From positions 16,339,431 to 16,403,430 of the forward strand of contig NC_090128.1 of assembly GCF_040581485.1 (NCBI RefSeq): DNA of 64,000 bases, read 5' to 3'. A model generated the notes under the pieces. That model was not told the origin of the DNA, searched no databases, and saw only the letters and a list, made by a program, of their open reading frames with translations. Within the stretch, counting starts at the first letter, position 1, and every line of letters starts with the position of its first letter. The translations under genes and the position numbers were made by a program. Of the stretch, positions 35,440 through 45,467 are shown one piece after another. This DNA comes from Linepithema humile. Taxonomy: Eukaryota > Arthropoda > Insecta > Hymenoptera > Formicidae.

Positions 35440-35641
35440 TCGCCAAACTAATCAAACAATATATCATTGTACATAATTTTGGACTGTCGTCGAAATAGCC
35501 AATCCATAGTTAATTGCTTATACATTAACTTTCTGACGTATACATTGCAAAAATTTTTGTGATGTATACGTCGGGAAGTCAATGTACTCTAATGTATACA
35601 ATAATATAGCGTATTTGTCACTGTCGTCAAAATAGCCAATT

Positions 35642-35644
<3 letters not shown>
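35440..35644 (-). repeat. Inverted partner with GTCGTCAAAATAGCCAAT (right)
   Basis: Two GTCGTCGAAATAGCCAAT-like units and a CTGACGTATACATTGC/TGATGTATACGTC dyad, ending TAGCCAATTGAC at 35,644, then a TA microsatellite. Mirror of 12,319-12,500. Confidence 0.6.
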
Positions 35645-35679
<35 letters not shown>

Positions 35680-35824
35680 ATTTTTACAAATAAGTTAGTT
35701 TTACGTATGTAATATTATGTATATGTATAGTATAGTGAAAATAGGATTCAATATTATTGTTTTAAATTATATTGCAGGAAGAGTTTGCTTATTTACAGTA
35801 AAAAAAAAGACTATAGATACTAAT

Positions 35825-36703
35825 TGTGGCGGCTCACCGCCACACAGCTGTACTGAAGCGGCATAATACGCCGCGGCGCCGCTACGCGCCGCAGGCCTTC
35901 TACCAGTTATAAGCTTGCGGACCCACCGCCAGGTTGCGCAGGCGGTGAAGAGCTTTCTCGCAATCAAACTTCGATCGACGAGATATAAAAGAGCTGCTCC
36001 GCAGATCTTTCCTCACTCACTCGCTTCAAGGCGAGCTCTCACTAAGAGCCCTTGAACGGAGTCACAGCTCTGCTTCGAAGAGCGCAACCAGCAAGTCTTC
36101 TCGACTTTTCACAGTGCCTGGGAAGGCACGGAAGCGAGAGACTCAGTCTCAGCTCCGACCGCACACCTCACGTAGGATGTACAGCTACGGTCAGCTGACG
36201 CACCAGCATCGCCGTCGCCACCACAGACTCTACAGCGGAAAATAATTCCCTTAGAGTTCTGTGCCCGGTTGACTCGGTCCCCACGTGACACTCACGTTCC
36301 AGGGGACATCCGAATGCGAAGGCCTCTCCCGCCTCGGTTCGCAGACTCACTTGCGCCTTCGAGAGCCGGACGGTCGCAGCGCATGGCACAACGGAGACAT
36401 ACTCCACCGCAACGCAAACCTCGCCGCCGGGATGCAACATGCACCCTCGCATGAATCGTCCTGTTAAGGACCCGATTCCAACCACGCAGACGCGGCCGGT
36501 AATATATTACCGCGCCCGTCACCTTTCATTCAAAACTCGCGGCCTTACACTCTGCCGCGAATGCGCCGCTGGCGCACTCAAGTTACACACACACCTGTAC
36601 ATACATACTTCTCTCTGACAAAGAAATAAACACATTTCTACACAATTGACTCTATCTCACTTCTCACTAGTCGAACACAATCCATTGGGCAATACGTCCT
36701 ATA
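35825..36703 (+). mobile_element. LTR-like unit C (solo LTR candidate)
   Basis: GC-rich island in AT-rich DNA. Starts TGTGGCGGCTCACCGCC, has a TATA box (GATATAAAAGAGC at about 35,981) and a polyadenylation signal (AATAAACACATTT at about 36,625). CTAAT flanks both sides (35,820-35,824; 36,704-36,708), part of an 8-bp identity ATACTAAT. The end (...CCTATA) is not a canonical CA, so the exact border is uncertain. No internal region present. Confidence 0.6.
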
Positions 36704-36905
36704 CTAATATTTAAGTCATCATTAATTATTGCGTAAACAAGGTAACATAATATTCTTAACTTATGGCATAAACAAGGTAACATAATACATGCATCTTTAA
36801 GAATAACTAGTTCTTTGAAAAATGACAAGAATCATGTATATGTAGGAAATATAAATGTTTGTTTTGTTAATAAATTTAGTAAATGTAAGTTTAGTGAATA
36901 TATAC

Positions 36906-36908
36906 TAC

Positions 36909-36961
<53 letters not shown>
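36906..36961. repeat. TA microsatellite
   Basis: About 28 consecutive TA units. It creates spurious Tyr/Ile-repeat ORFs. Confidence 0.95.
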
Positions 36962-36965
<4 letters not shown>

Positions 36966-37194
36966 CACACATACAAATACATAAACAAACACTTAAACAC
37001 ATAGATATTTACACTAATAAATCTATACATAATGCATATACATATAATACATACATTAGATTTAGTTATTAAATTATAAAAATTAGATTAACTTTCCATC
37101 TAATTCATTAAACATCTGGTTTAAAAAAATTAAAAATATATTGAGGGGTATATGTTTATATTTATGTTATATAAATGTTTATACGTATTTGTAG

Positions 37195-37307
37195 GTACAG
37201 TTCAATTAAAATACCCGCAAGCTACTGAGCACGAAATTTCGGAACCAATTAAATCATGACTTCGTCATGCAATTGAAAAAATAAAAAAACTGAATGCTGC
37301 ACAATAA
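37195..37307 (+). pseudogene. Candidate 3' terminal exon
   Basis: Preceded by a good acceptor (TTTGTAG), it reads in phase 1 through VQLKYPQATEHEISEP to an in-frame TGA (37,257-37,259) and on to AIEKIKKLNAAQ, TAA (37,305) and AATAAA. The Lys-rich amphipathic tail looks like a real C-terminus, with the TGA as a decay mark. It could be the last exon of a second gene of the 27.9 kb element. I see no exon to join it to. Confidence 0.35.
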
Positions 37308-38082
37308 AATATTTAATACTTTTTTTTTATATTTTGTTCATGTGTATAAATTATACATAATATTAGCAATTTTATGTATAAAATATTATGTATGTAATAT
37401 TATTCATATTAAGTTATAATATTTAGTAATATCAAGTTTATTAATTTATATCTAACACTGTGACTAGTGCAATTTTGAAATGTACAAGACGTATCTTTAG
37501 TTTTCGTTTTTATATATACAAATTTTATTTTTATTGTGACTATTTTTACATTATATAGTAAATAAAAAATTAAAAAAAAAATTACATATTTTATAATAAA
37601 ATGTGCTTCAAATGTACTATTATTTATATTACTTATACGTACTTTACCTTTTTTGAAATGTGTCTATTCTTAAAATAATGTAATATATTAGAAGCTTTTA
37701 TTTTTAGAAATTTTGCTAATAATCTTTCCTTTATGCTCATAAAGATACTTACATGTCAAATGTCTATATAAAATATTTGAAAAAAATATGTATTTTGAAA
37801 AAATGTTTCAAAAATTCTTTAGTTTTAAAGGAGTAATAAAAAATAGTAATAAAACAATATCTTGATAGTGGTGTCATTAAAGTGAGATTGTCGTAAATTT
37901 TTAAAATATAAATAATAATTAATATGAAACTTTTCGAGAGAGAAAGAGAGTGACGTTACTTATTAAGATTACTGTTTTATTGCTTCCTTAACTTAAAACT
38001 AAACAATTTCTGTTTAAATCTTTTAAAAAAATATATTTTTTAAAGGCATTTTAAATAAACATTTAAAATAGATATTTTTCTG
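37308..38082. other. AT-rich segment, no gene
   Basis: No ORF or repeat recognised in this ~775-bp stretch. Confidence 0.4.
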
Positions 38083-38225
38083 GGTGGTATTTATAGTCCA
38101 ATTTTATATTTAGAATCGTCTTATGATTTCATTCAACTAATGAAATAATGTTGCGCAACCATTTTGTTGATTGAATGAGGTTTTAAAATGATTTCGAATA
38201 TAAGATCGGATTATTAACACCATCC
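38083..38225. mobile_element. Diverged MITE, GGTATTTATAGTCC family
   Basis: GTGGTATTTATAGTCCAATT on the left and ATAAGATCGGATTATTAACACC on the right, with degraded inner TTAGAATCGTCTTA/TTTCGAATATAAGA. The oldest-looking member of the family at 31,531. Confidence 0.6.
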
Positions 38226-38269
38226 TATATTCAATAATTTTATTTGGATTTTATCTGGATAAAAAAAAA

Positions 38270-38498
38270 TATCCAGGGGACATTGTTGGGATCTAATTTA
38301 ATCATATGTAGGATATCCCAGGGATATCCCAGAGATTTATTTTTGGATGTCCTACGGATATCTGAAAAGCGGACATTCGGATATCCCACGGATGCCCTAC
38401 GGATATCCTACGGCTTTGTACAGACATCCCAGGGATATCTGAAAATCCTTTACATTACATCCCACGGACATCCGTAGGATGAAATTTTGCTATGTGGG
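38270..38498 (-). repeat. Right terminus and subterminal dyads of the 27.9 kb element
   Basis: About ten GGATATCC/GGACATCC-like motifs in 230 bp (GGATATCCCAGGGATATCCC, ATCCTACGGATATCC), ending TTTGCTATGTGGG at 38,498. Confidence 0.8.
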
Positions 38499-38501
38499 AT
38501 C

Positions 38502-39322
38502 ATATAAGTGAGTTGAGTTCTGATTGGGTTTGTTCCAATAATCGCATTTAATTTCCACCATTGTAACTCTTCTAACATAGCTTCATTTATCCAGATGTTT
38601 CCTTCATAATTTCCGCCATTGAATTTTAAGGCTAGGAATTTTTGTCTTTCTAATCTTTTGCAATGAATAAATCCGTAAGCTACAGCTGGGCAAGTTGATG
38701 TTAAAACTCCTAAAAGTTTAGCGAATTTTCTAATTTTATATGCTTTTCCGCTTTTAAATTCATTTATCAGTTCTATTATCTGATTCTTTTTTCTATCTGT
38801 CAAATTTAAAGAAAATTTGACTGAGTCAATAATAAATCCTAAATATTTACATTTTTGATCAGCCACTAAAGAACTTTTTTGATAGTTTATAATAAATCCT
38901 AAGTATTTCAGAATATCTATTGCTTTCTTTATATTTTCTTCACATATAATTTTTGATTTGTGAATAAATAAAAAATCATCTAAGTATAATACCAACACTA
39001 TTCCTTGTAGTCTCAATTTACTGACAACAGATTTCATAATTTTAGTAAAAACGTACGGGCTGGTGCATAATCCAAAGGGTAAACACAAAAACTGGAAAGT
39101 TTTTCCCTTGAATTTAAAACGAAGAAATTTTCTGTGACCCTCGTAGATGGGAACCAGAAAATATGCATCTTTAAGATCTAAAGAGCCCATAAAACTTCCT
39201 TGTGATATTAAACTCATTGCTGATCGAATATCCTCTAATTTAAAGTGTGGGGGGTTAATAAAGTTGTTTAGTTTTTTAAGATTAAAAATGAAACGATTCG
39301 TACCATCAGGTTTTGGAACCAA
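38502..39322 (-). pseudogene. DIRS reverse transcriptase
   Basis: RT copies the element RNA. From VPKPDGTNRFIFNLKKLN it shows the core RT motifs: GSLDLKDAYFLVPI, FLCLPFGLCTSPYVFTK and the catalytic VLYLDDFLFI, then the thumb/connection up to NPIRTQLTYMI, where the 27.9 kb insertion cuts the ORF. The RNase H continues at 10,587. The upstream pol sequence is in another frame (39,306-39,797). The overlap around 39,306-39,322 marks a one-base length change, because the residues just before VPKPDG belong to the same conserved block. Confidence 0.88.
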
Positions 39323-39797
39323 GAAGAAAGAAACTGTCCCTCACAATCTTTACATTTCTCATTTCAATCGCGCCTTTTTTAAGGAGTTCGTTAATTTCTA
39401 ATTGTATTTTTTCCGATTCTTTAGCAGAAAAGGTCTTTTCTTTAGGGACCGATTTCTGAATCGGTGTTTCTATAAATGGAATTCTATAACCCTTTAAACA
39501 GTTTAGAATATACCTGTCTGAGGTAATACTTTTCCATCTTTCTATGAAAAAACTAATTGTAAGACGCCCTGCTGATTTATTTACCGGAATTATTTCTTCG
39601 TCAATGATTGGTTTGGTGCTTGAGTTGTTTTGGACGAACTCTGGAAGGTTTTGAATGGTTTTGTCTTGAATCTCATTTGTCGACGCCTTGGTTGTTGACC
39701 CACCTGCCGGTATCCCGCAGGTGGGTATTTCGAGTTTCCCTGTTCGCGAAACCTGAATGTGTGTTTTTGTGGCGTTTTGTCTTTGATGCTTGCACAA
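39306..39797 (-). pseudogene. DIRS pol N-terminal part
   Basis: 163 residues upstream of RT: RLTISFFIERWKSITSDRYIL and KGYRIPFIETPIQ, then EINELLKKGAIEM, which are typical of the pre-RT region of DIRS pol. The frame is lost at its 3' end against RT. The first ~60 residues overlap the gag-like tail in another frame (about 39,590-39,817), as is common between DIRS gag and pol. Confidence 0.7.
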
Positions 39798-39887
39798 GCT
39801 TGTTCTATTTCTTTCACATCCTTGACTTTTTCCTTGAGATTATCTCCATAAAGCTAATCATCTGAGAACATTGTATCCACCACTGGC

Positions 39888-40487
39888 TTAATACTCTTGT
39901 TTAATTGTGGTGTAATGAATGACTTTCTCGCTATTGATTGTTGATGAAAGACATCTGTTAAGATCTGCCCAGCGTGGCTTATATAGTCGGTAAATATGTT
40001 CATCTAATCCTTCTTCTGGAGGATCTAATAACATGGAGACTGCAGCACCTAAGGCGGCTATGGCTGTACCAACACAATTTTGGGTATCTGTAAAATGTTG
40101 GTCCCTCTTTTTTGCAACCTCTGTGAGCAATGGAATTATTTCCAAATTTAACTGAGGAGCTTCCATATATAAGTCGCCTTTTCTATTGTAAGATTCCAAA
40201 ATCTCCTTCTTATTTTTCTCTGGAAGGCCTTCATTCTTCCATTTTAGCCATGTATTTTTTAATTCTGGATGGTATTTAACCTGCTTGAATTTGGAATCCT
40301 TGGGATCCATTCCCAATACTTTTAAAGCGCTGTCTTTTTCTTGTTCAGAAACCATTTCCGTTATCTCTTCCTTTCCGATTGCGACATCTGCGATTTCCTC
40401 CACGTTCGGATTATTTTCTTTATTCTCCTCGTTTTCTAACAAAAAGAAAGGAAAGGAAGATTTTTTAATAGGGCACTTATTGTGCAA
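39888..40487 (-). pseudogene. DIRS gag-like protein, main part
   Basis: 199 residues with the conserved DIRS ORF1 features: acidic N-terminal part, WLKWKNEGLPE, IPLLTEVAKKRDQHF and IAALGAAVSMLL, ending in RWADLNRCL. ORF1 is the presumed structural protein. It is in a different segment from its N-terminal start (40,779-40,985), separated by a tandem repeat, so either an intron or a repeat expansion split it. Confidence 0.65.
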
Positions 40488-40700
40488 TTTGTGATCTTAA
40501 CGTTCTTATTGAAACTTTATCACAACGAATCTCTATATACAGACGCATGGCACTTATTGTGCAATCTGTGATACTAACGTTCTTATTGAAACTTTATCAC
40601 AACGATTCTCTATGTAAAGACACATGGCACTTATTGTGCAATTTGTGATACTAACGTTCTTGTTGAACTTTATCACATTGACGTCTTATGTAAGTCGTAT
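40468..40700. repeat. Three tandem ~77-bp repeats in the DIRS gag region
   Basis: The unit GGCACTTATTGTGCAATTTG, followed by ACGTTCTTATTGAAACTTTATCACAACG-type sequence, occurs three times with a few differences. GCACTTATTGTGC is itself a dyad. The array lies between the two gag-like ORF pieces. Confidence 0.85.
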
Positions 40701-40778
40701 GGACTATGGTAAAACCGTGTGGGTTTAACCTCTCAACTTTCGTGTGGAAAGATGAGATTTTTTCGCGACTTTATGTTT

Positions 40779-40985
40779 TTACTTACCCATTATATTAGTA
40801 TTGCACGAATTCTCTTTTTCTTTTGTGACTGTTGGTGCAGTCTGTACTTTTTGGACGCTCACCAACTTCTCGACGATTTTTGTGAGGTTATCCACATGTT
40901 GTTGTAGTTGATCGAATTTTCTTTTAGAATGACGATCTTCCCGTGATCGGGATCTCGCTCGCTTTTTAACTTTGCGTTCTGACAT
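40779..40985 (-). CDS. DIRS ORF1 N-terminal piece
   Basis: 68 residues starting MSERKVKKRARSRSRE, a basic Arg/Lys/Ser-rich head, followed by a short coiled coil (FDQLQQHVDNLTKIVEKLV). It is the first ATG after the right inverted terminal repeat, and such basic starts are usual for DIRS ORF1. The ORF ends before the tandem repeat; how it connects to 40,487 is unclear. Confidence 0.55.
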   Translation of the reverse strand: MSERKVKKRARSRSREDRHSKRKFDQLQQHVDNLTKIVEKLVSVQKVQTAPTVTKEKENSCNTNIMGK

Positions 40986-41039
40986 CCTATTATATCTGGA
41001 AGAACGTTATCTTCTTAATTTTGATCGCTAACACGTCTT

Positions 41040-41195
41040 GATGCCTCGGCACAACGAAACAATATGGGGATAGGGGGACACCAAATGGCGGAAAGGCGCC
41101 AAGTTTAAAAAATTATAAGCGCTAAACGTTGTGGTACTAGGCATGACAAGCATGACTACAATAATATCATCGAGAACGAGACACATAATATAATC
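41040..41195 (-). repeat. Right inverted terminal repeat of DIRS
   Basis: Reverse complement of the left repeat (CACCAAATGGCGGAAAGGCG, then CATGACAAGCATGACTACAA), ending ...GACACATAATATAATC at 41,195, followed by GAA and the resumed gypsy pol. Confidence 0.88.
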
Positions 41196-43985
41196 GAAAA
41201 TTTTAATGATATATTCTATTCACCGGGAGATCAATTAAAAGGTACTAATAGAATTACACACTCTATAAATACGACAGATAACATCCCTATAAACGTAAAA
41301 CAATATAGATATCCACCGATCCATAAAAACGAAATTAAAAATCAGGTAAATAAATTATTAGATCAGGATATTATTCAACCGTCTGTTTCACCGTATAACT
41401 CACCGTTATGGGTAGTGCCGAAAAAACCCGACGTTGATGGCAACAAACGATGGCGGTTAGTAATAGATTTCCGTAAACTAAATGAAAAAACAGTCGGAGA
41501 TGCATACCCTTTACCTAACATATCAGATATCTTAGATCAATTAGGCAAAGCCAGGTATTTTTCGTGTTTTGATTTAGCCTCAGGCTTTCATCAAATTTCC
41601 ATGGATCCGCAAGACACCGTAAAAACAGCCTTTAACACGCCTAACGGTCATTTCGAGTATAAAAAAATGCCATTCGGTTTAAAGAACGCCCCCGTGACGT
41701 TTCAACGCCTGATGGATAACGTTTTAACCGGACTACAAGGAAATGTTTGCTTTGTTTATTTAGACGATATCGTTATATACGCACAAACTTTAGAAGAACA
41801 TAAACAAAAATTACACCAAATTTTCGAACGAATCAAAGAAGCTCGTCTTAGCTTACAGCCAGACAAGTGTGAATTTTTCAAGCGCAAATTAACATATTTA
41901 GGCCATATAATATCAGATAAGGGAGTTAAACCTAACCCAGAAAAAATAAAAGCAATCGAGCAATATCCAGTTCCTAAAAATCATAAACAAGTAAAACAAT
42001 TTTTAGGACTTGTAGGGTACTATCGTAGGTTTATTAAAAATTTCAGCAAAATTACAGAACCATTTACTTCGCTCCTCAGAAAAAATGTACCATTTAAATG
42101 GGAAATGAGGCAACAAATTAATTATGAAAAACTAAAACAGTTACTATCGAGAGAACCTATTTTACAATATCCAGATTTTGATAAAGAATTTTTATTAACT
42201 ACTGATGCAAGCGATGAAGGAATCGGTGCAATCTTATCACAAGGTGAAATAGGCAGCGATCTTCCCATTGGTTACGCTTCACGAACATTAAATAAAGCAG
42301 AAAGAAATTACGACACAACGGAAAAAGAACTTTTAGCTATTGTCTGGGCAGTGAAACATTTTCGACCTTACTTGTACGGTAAACCATTCAAAATTATCAC
42401 GGATCACAAGCCGTTAACTTGGCTCTTTAATGTTAAAGATCCATCATCCCGACTAATGCGCTGGCGATTAAAATTAGAAGAATATAATTATAAAGTCGTA
42501 TACAAAGAAGGAAAACTAAATACAAATGCAGATGCACTCTCTAGAAATCCGCAAATAATGACCTTTCAGATACAAGCTTCAGGTAGTAGCGATGCGAATT
42601 TGAGCTATAGCTTATTTTTACAACACGCACTAAATGATTTATTGTGGGAAACAGATAATATAATCCCTCAAATTTCAGGTAGCATAAAAGGTCTTTTAGT
42701 GAAAGAAGTAAACTCTTCTCCTAAAATTAAAATTTCTCTTTCTAAAAACGGTAATAAAGCAGAAGACATAACGCTCACACCGGGAAATATTAAAATTAAG
42801 AAAAAGAAGCATCTAATCGAAATAAATCTCGTTACACGCGAAAATAAAAATACCCCAATAAATATGGAAGATATTTTTAATTGCTTAATTAAACTAAAAG
42901 AATATGTAATTGCACATAACAAAACGATAATTTTGATAGCACCTATAGGAGACGCTAACAATAAAATAAAAATAACTCAAATGATAAAATATATATTTAA
43001 AGATACACCAATTAAAGTATATCTATTAGAATCGTTAACACAAGAAATTGTCGATCCAATAGTAAAACAAAATATTTTAACAGAACTACATAATTCAGCG
43101 ATCGGAGGTCACAAAGGCGTAACAAAAACTTTAAAACGAATACAACAATACTACTCATGGGATGGTATGAAACAAGACGTAAAAAATTATATAAAAGCTT
43201 GCCATGATTGTCAAAAACGAAAATTAGTTAGAGTAAAAACAAGAGCACCCATGTTAGTTACTGACACTCCAAGTGAGGCATTTGAAAAGGTAGCAATCGA
43301 CATTGTGGATCCTTTGCCGGAAACAGAGGAAGGACATAAATACATCTTAACCACACAGGATCAATTAACGAAATTCTGCACGGCTTATCCATTGCTAGAC
43401 ACAAACAGTACGACTATAGCTGATAAAATCGTCAATAAATATATTTATACCTATGGTTCACCTAAAGAATTGTTGTCCGATCAAGGTAGTAACATTTCAG
43501 GAGAGTTAATGAAAGGAATTGCAAAGATTTTTAAAATCAAACAGGTAAAAACAAACGTTTACCACCCTCAGTCAAATGGAGCATTAGAGCGCTCACATCA
43601 CGTATTAGCTGAATATCTAAAACCATATATTAATCAAAATCAAAATAATTGGGATTCATTTCTAGATGCCGCTATGTTTTCTTATAATACCGCTTATCAC
43701 GAAGGAACAAAAATATCTCCGTACGAACTAGTATTTGGACGAAAACCGCGACTTCCTTCCGTACTTGTAGAACCGAGACGAGGAATTACTCATGAGGAAT
43801 TTCTCGTAGATTTAACGAATAAATTGAATTACCTAAGAAAAAACGCTAAAAATAATTTACAAAAGGCTAAAGAGTCAGCGAAAGAATATTACGATAAGAA
43901 AATGAAACCATTAGTTTTAGATCCGGGAGAATACGTTTATGTATTACACGAAACGGTCAGAACAGGCAGTAAAAAAATTGTCTGA
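41196..43985 (+). pseudogene. Gypsy pol, second part: RT, RNase H, integrase
   Basis: The frame resumes in register after the DIRS insertion; an internal ATG at 41,415 opens an 856-residue stretch. RT shows FDLASGFHQI, MPFGLKNAP and catalytic YLDD (about residue 115). RNase H shows TTDASDEGIGA, TEKELLAIVW and TDHKPL. A spacer of ~170 residues precedes the integrase, which has an HHCC zinc-binding segment (HNSAIGGHKG, then CHDCQ), the first Asp in AIDIVDPLPE, the second in LLSDQGSNIS and the Glu in NGALERSHH. An A-run length change near 43,975 shifts the extreme C-terminus, giving the stop at 43,983-43,985. Catalytic motifs look intact. Confidence 0.93.
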
Positions 43986-44002
43986 TCAATACAACGGACT
44001 TA

Positions 44003-44875
44003 TTGTACCAGATTTCGACCGTCCATACTTGCGAATCGGAACCACTGAAATCCGCTAGATTAGAAAACATATTGAAAGAATGCGATATCCGTGTAATAAA
44101 AATTCATAATAATGTCTGGTATCAATTACAATCTGCGAACTCGTGGCTTTATACTGCGCCGCGGGAGGAGACCCTTCACATTTTATGTAAAGACGACAAG
44201 CCGCGTCAAACACAACTACTTTTAACTGGTTTAGTTAAACTATCCCCGGAATGTGATGCCATTTCGGATAATGTATTATTACATACCCAAACTATAAGCA
44301 TAATCGATACCATTGACAAAGATTTTATTCCTAACGTTAATCTTAGTACAAACAAATTATGCGAAGATATCAAAGAAAGTAATGTTAATATTTCAGAGCT
44401 TCAATTGTTAAACATTGGTAAAACACCTCACTTAGATATTAATTTGTTAAAAACAGCTAGTTCTAGTTTGGACGAATTATATAAAGAAGCAAATGAGATA
44501 GGCAAACATCACCGAACTAAAACCTTATATGAAAAGACCTTGAGTTGGTTTTATTATATATTATATACTATGATAGGATTAGTTATTATCTATATAACGG
44601 TAAAATGTTCATTGATTAGTAAGTTCGTTCATATTTTTAAATTATGTTGTATACCTAAGGAAGGCTGCGTTCAATATTTTAACAACTGTTTTAATAATAA
44701 TATAACCACTCGTAGTGCTCATCCGACAGCTACGCAACGCGAAGTTACCTTTATATCGGTACCGACCGACAGCGAAGAATCCCTTCGTATCGAAAGAGAG
44801 GGACATGGAACAAATAACGAGATCCGACGTTCTCGCTCTCGTAATAATCGATTGTCAAGACTTGAACGCGTGTAA
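44003..44875 (+). pseudogene. Truncated env-like protein of the gypsy element
   Basis: A 290-residue ORF after pol. It has one strong membrane segment (WFYYILYTMIGLVIIYITV, about residues 183-201) and a cytoplasmic tail with Cys and basic residues, as in the C-terminal half of errantivirus envelope proteins. There is no signal peptide at the start and no obvious furin site or fusion peptide, so the N-terminal part is missing or degraded. The first ~25 residues lie where the integrase end should be. Best read as an env remnant. Confidence 0.6.
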
Positions 44876-45110
44876 GACAAAACACAACTATTGTATCGTC
44901 TTAAGGAAATTTAACATTGCGAATTAATGACATAGTATAAGAACCTATATATGTGTATGTTAGAGTATAAGACTATGTTATACCTCATTGTTAGAACATT
45001 GTTGAATATTAATTTTTCTGATCATTGTAATACTAGATTAAGTTACTGCGTTAATTTAGAAATAAGATCTTAAATGTATTTTTCTACTTCGAGAAAGATC
45101 TTCATTCCTA

Positions 45111-45120
45111 AGGGGGGAGA
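45111..45120 (+). other. Polypurine tract
   Basis: AGGGGGGAGA directly abuts the 3' LTR, as expected for the plus-strand primer of a Ty3/gypsy element. Confidence 0.8.
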
Positions 45121-45467
45121 TGTTACGTGCCGCAACTTATAGTTTCTTATATTACTCTTTTTATTCGAACCTTTGAACCTTTTTTATCTTTACTCCTTCT
45201 TGATCCTAAACACATGACCCTTCGATGACTGCAATAAACATAAACGCTGTCCCTATGCCTAACGCATATTTTCCTTTTGACAAAACCGCTTCCTTCCAAT
45301 AAACATTCCGCCGCTACGATTTTCCTACAGCACCTTAAACAAAGATCATTCTCGCCAGTTCAGTTCTCGATCAAAGCTCAAACCAGCAACACCGAATAAA
45401 GACTTTTTCCACAAACGTGTCCCGACTTATTCTAAATAATCTATTACGTAGCTATACGCTCGTAACA
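45121..45467 (+). repeat. 3' LTR of the gypsy element
   Basis: 347 bp, identical to the 5' LTR except at three positions. Followed by GAGC and the last 28 bp of the hAT foldback element. Confidence 0.92.

Larger units (their letters stand above)
10591..38498 (+). mobile_element. 27.9 kb CCCA-terminal element with recombinase-like gene
   Basis: The ends CCCACATAGCAAA (10,591) and TTTGCTATGTGGG (38,498) are inverted and sit exactly in a split DIRS codon. The uninterrupted site would read TTTCGATCATATA. The data fit either CCCACATAG ends with a 2-bp AT duplication or CCACATAG ends with a 4-bp GATC duplication. Subterminal regions of ~170-230 bp on both sides are packed with GGATATCC/GGACATCC dyads. 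Inside are a multi-exon gene (17,444-28,797), a candidate terminal exon (37,195), a mariner, an LTR-like unit and many MITEs. No familiar DDE transposase belonging to the element itself was seen. An inner inverted pair (12,319/35,644) leaves open that two large elements are nested here. Confidence 0.8.
8377..41195 (-). mobile_element. DIRS-type tyrosine-recombinase retrotransposon (interrupted)
   Basis: A ~4.9 kb minus-strand element (after removing 27.9 kb of nested DNA) with gag-like ORFs, RT, RNase H plus a methyltransferase-like domain, and a tyrosine recombinase in place of an integrase. The termini are inverted repeats (from 8,416 and to about 41,185). An internal complementary region at 8,665-8,777 is the reverse complement of the left and right extreme ends joined through TTC. 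Both outer junctions carry GAA (8,374-8,376 and 41,196-41,198), which is also the centre of the internal region. This matches recombinase-mediated insertion of a circle at a GAA triplet, without a classical target duplication. Confidence 0.9.
5558..45467 (+). mobile_element. Ty3/gypsy LTR retroelement with env-like ORF (interrupted)
   Basis: Two direct 347-bp LTRs (5,558-5,904 and 45,121-45,467) start TGTTACG and end CGTAACA. They are flanked by a 4-bp duplication GAGC (5,554-5,557 and 45,468-45,471). I count three differences between the LTRs (about 0.9%), so the insertion is recent. Gene order is gag, protease-RT-RNase H-integrase, then a short env-like ORF, as in insect errantivirus-like elements. 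Without the DIRS insertion at 8,377-41,195 the element is ~7.1 kb, normal for the group. The copy is defective: a stop in gag, the DIRS insertion in pol, a length change at the integrase C-terminus and a truncated env. Confidence 0.93.

Noticed and set aside
36109..36522. Several overlapping ORFs in a GC-rich block
   Set aside because: Open in several frames on both strands within an LTR-like unit; no domain recognised.
36815..37072. ORF with a Tyr/Ile repeat
   Set aside because: It is the translation of a TA microsatellite.
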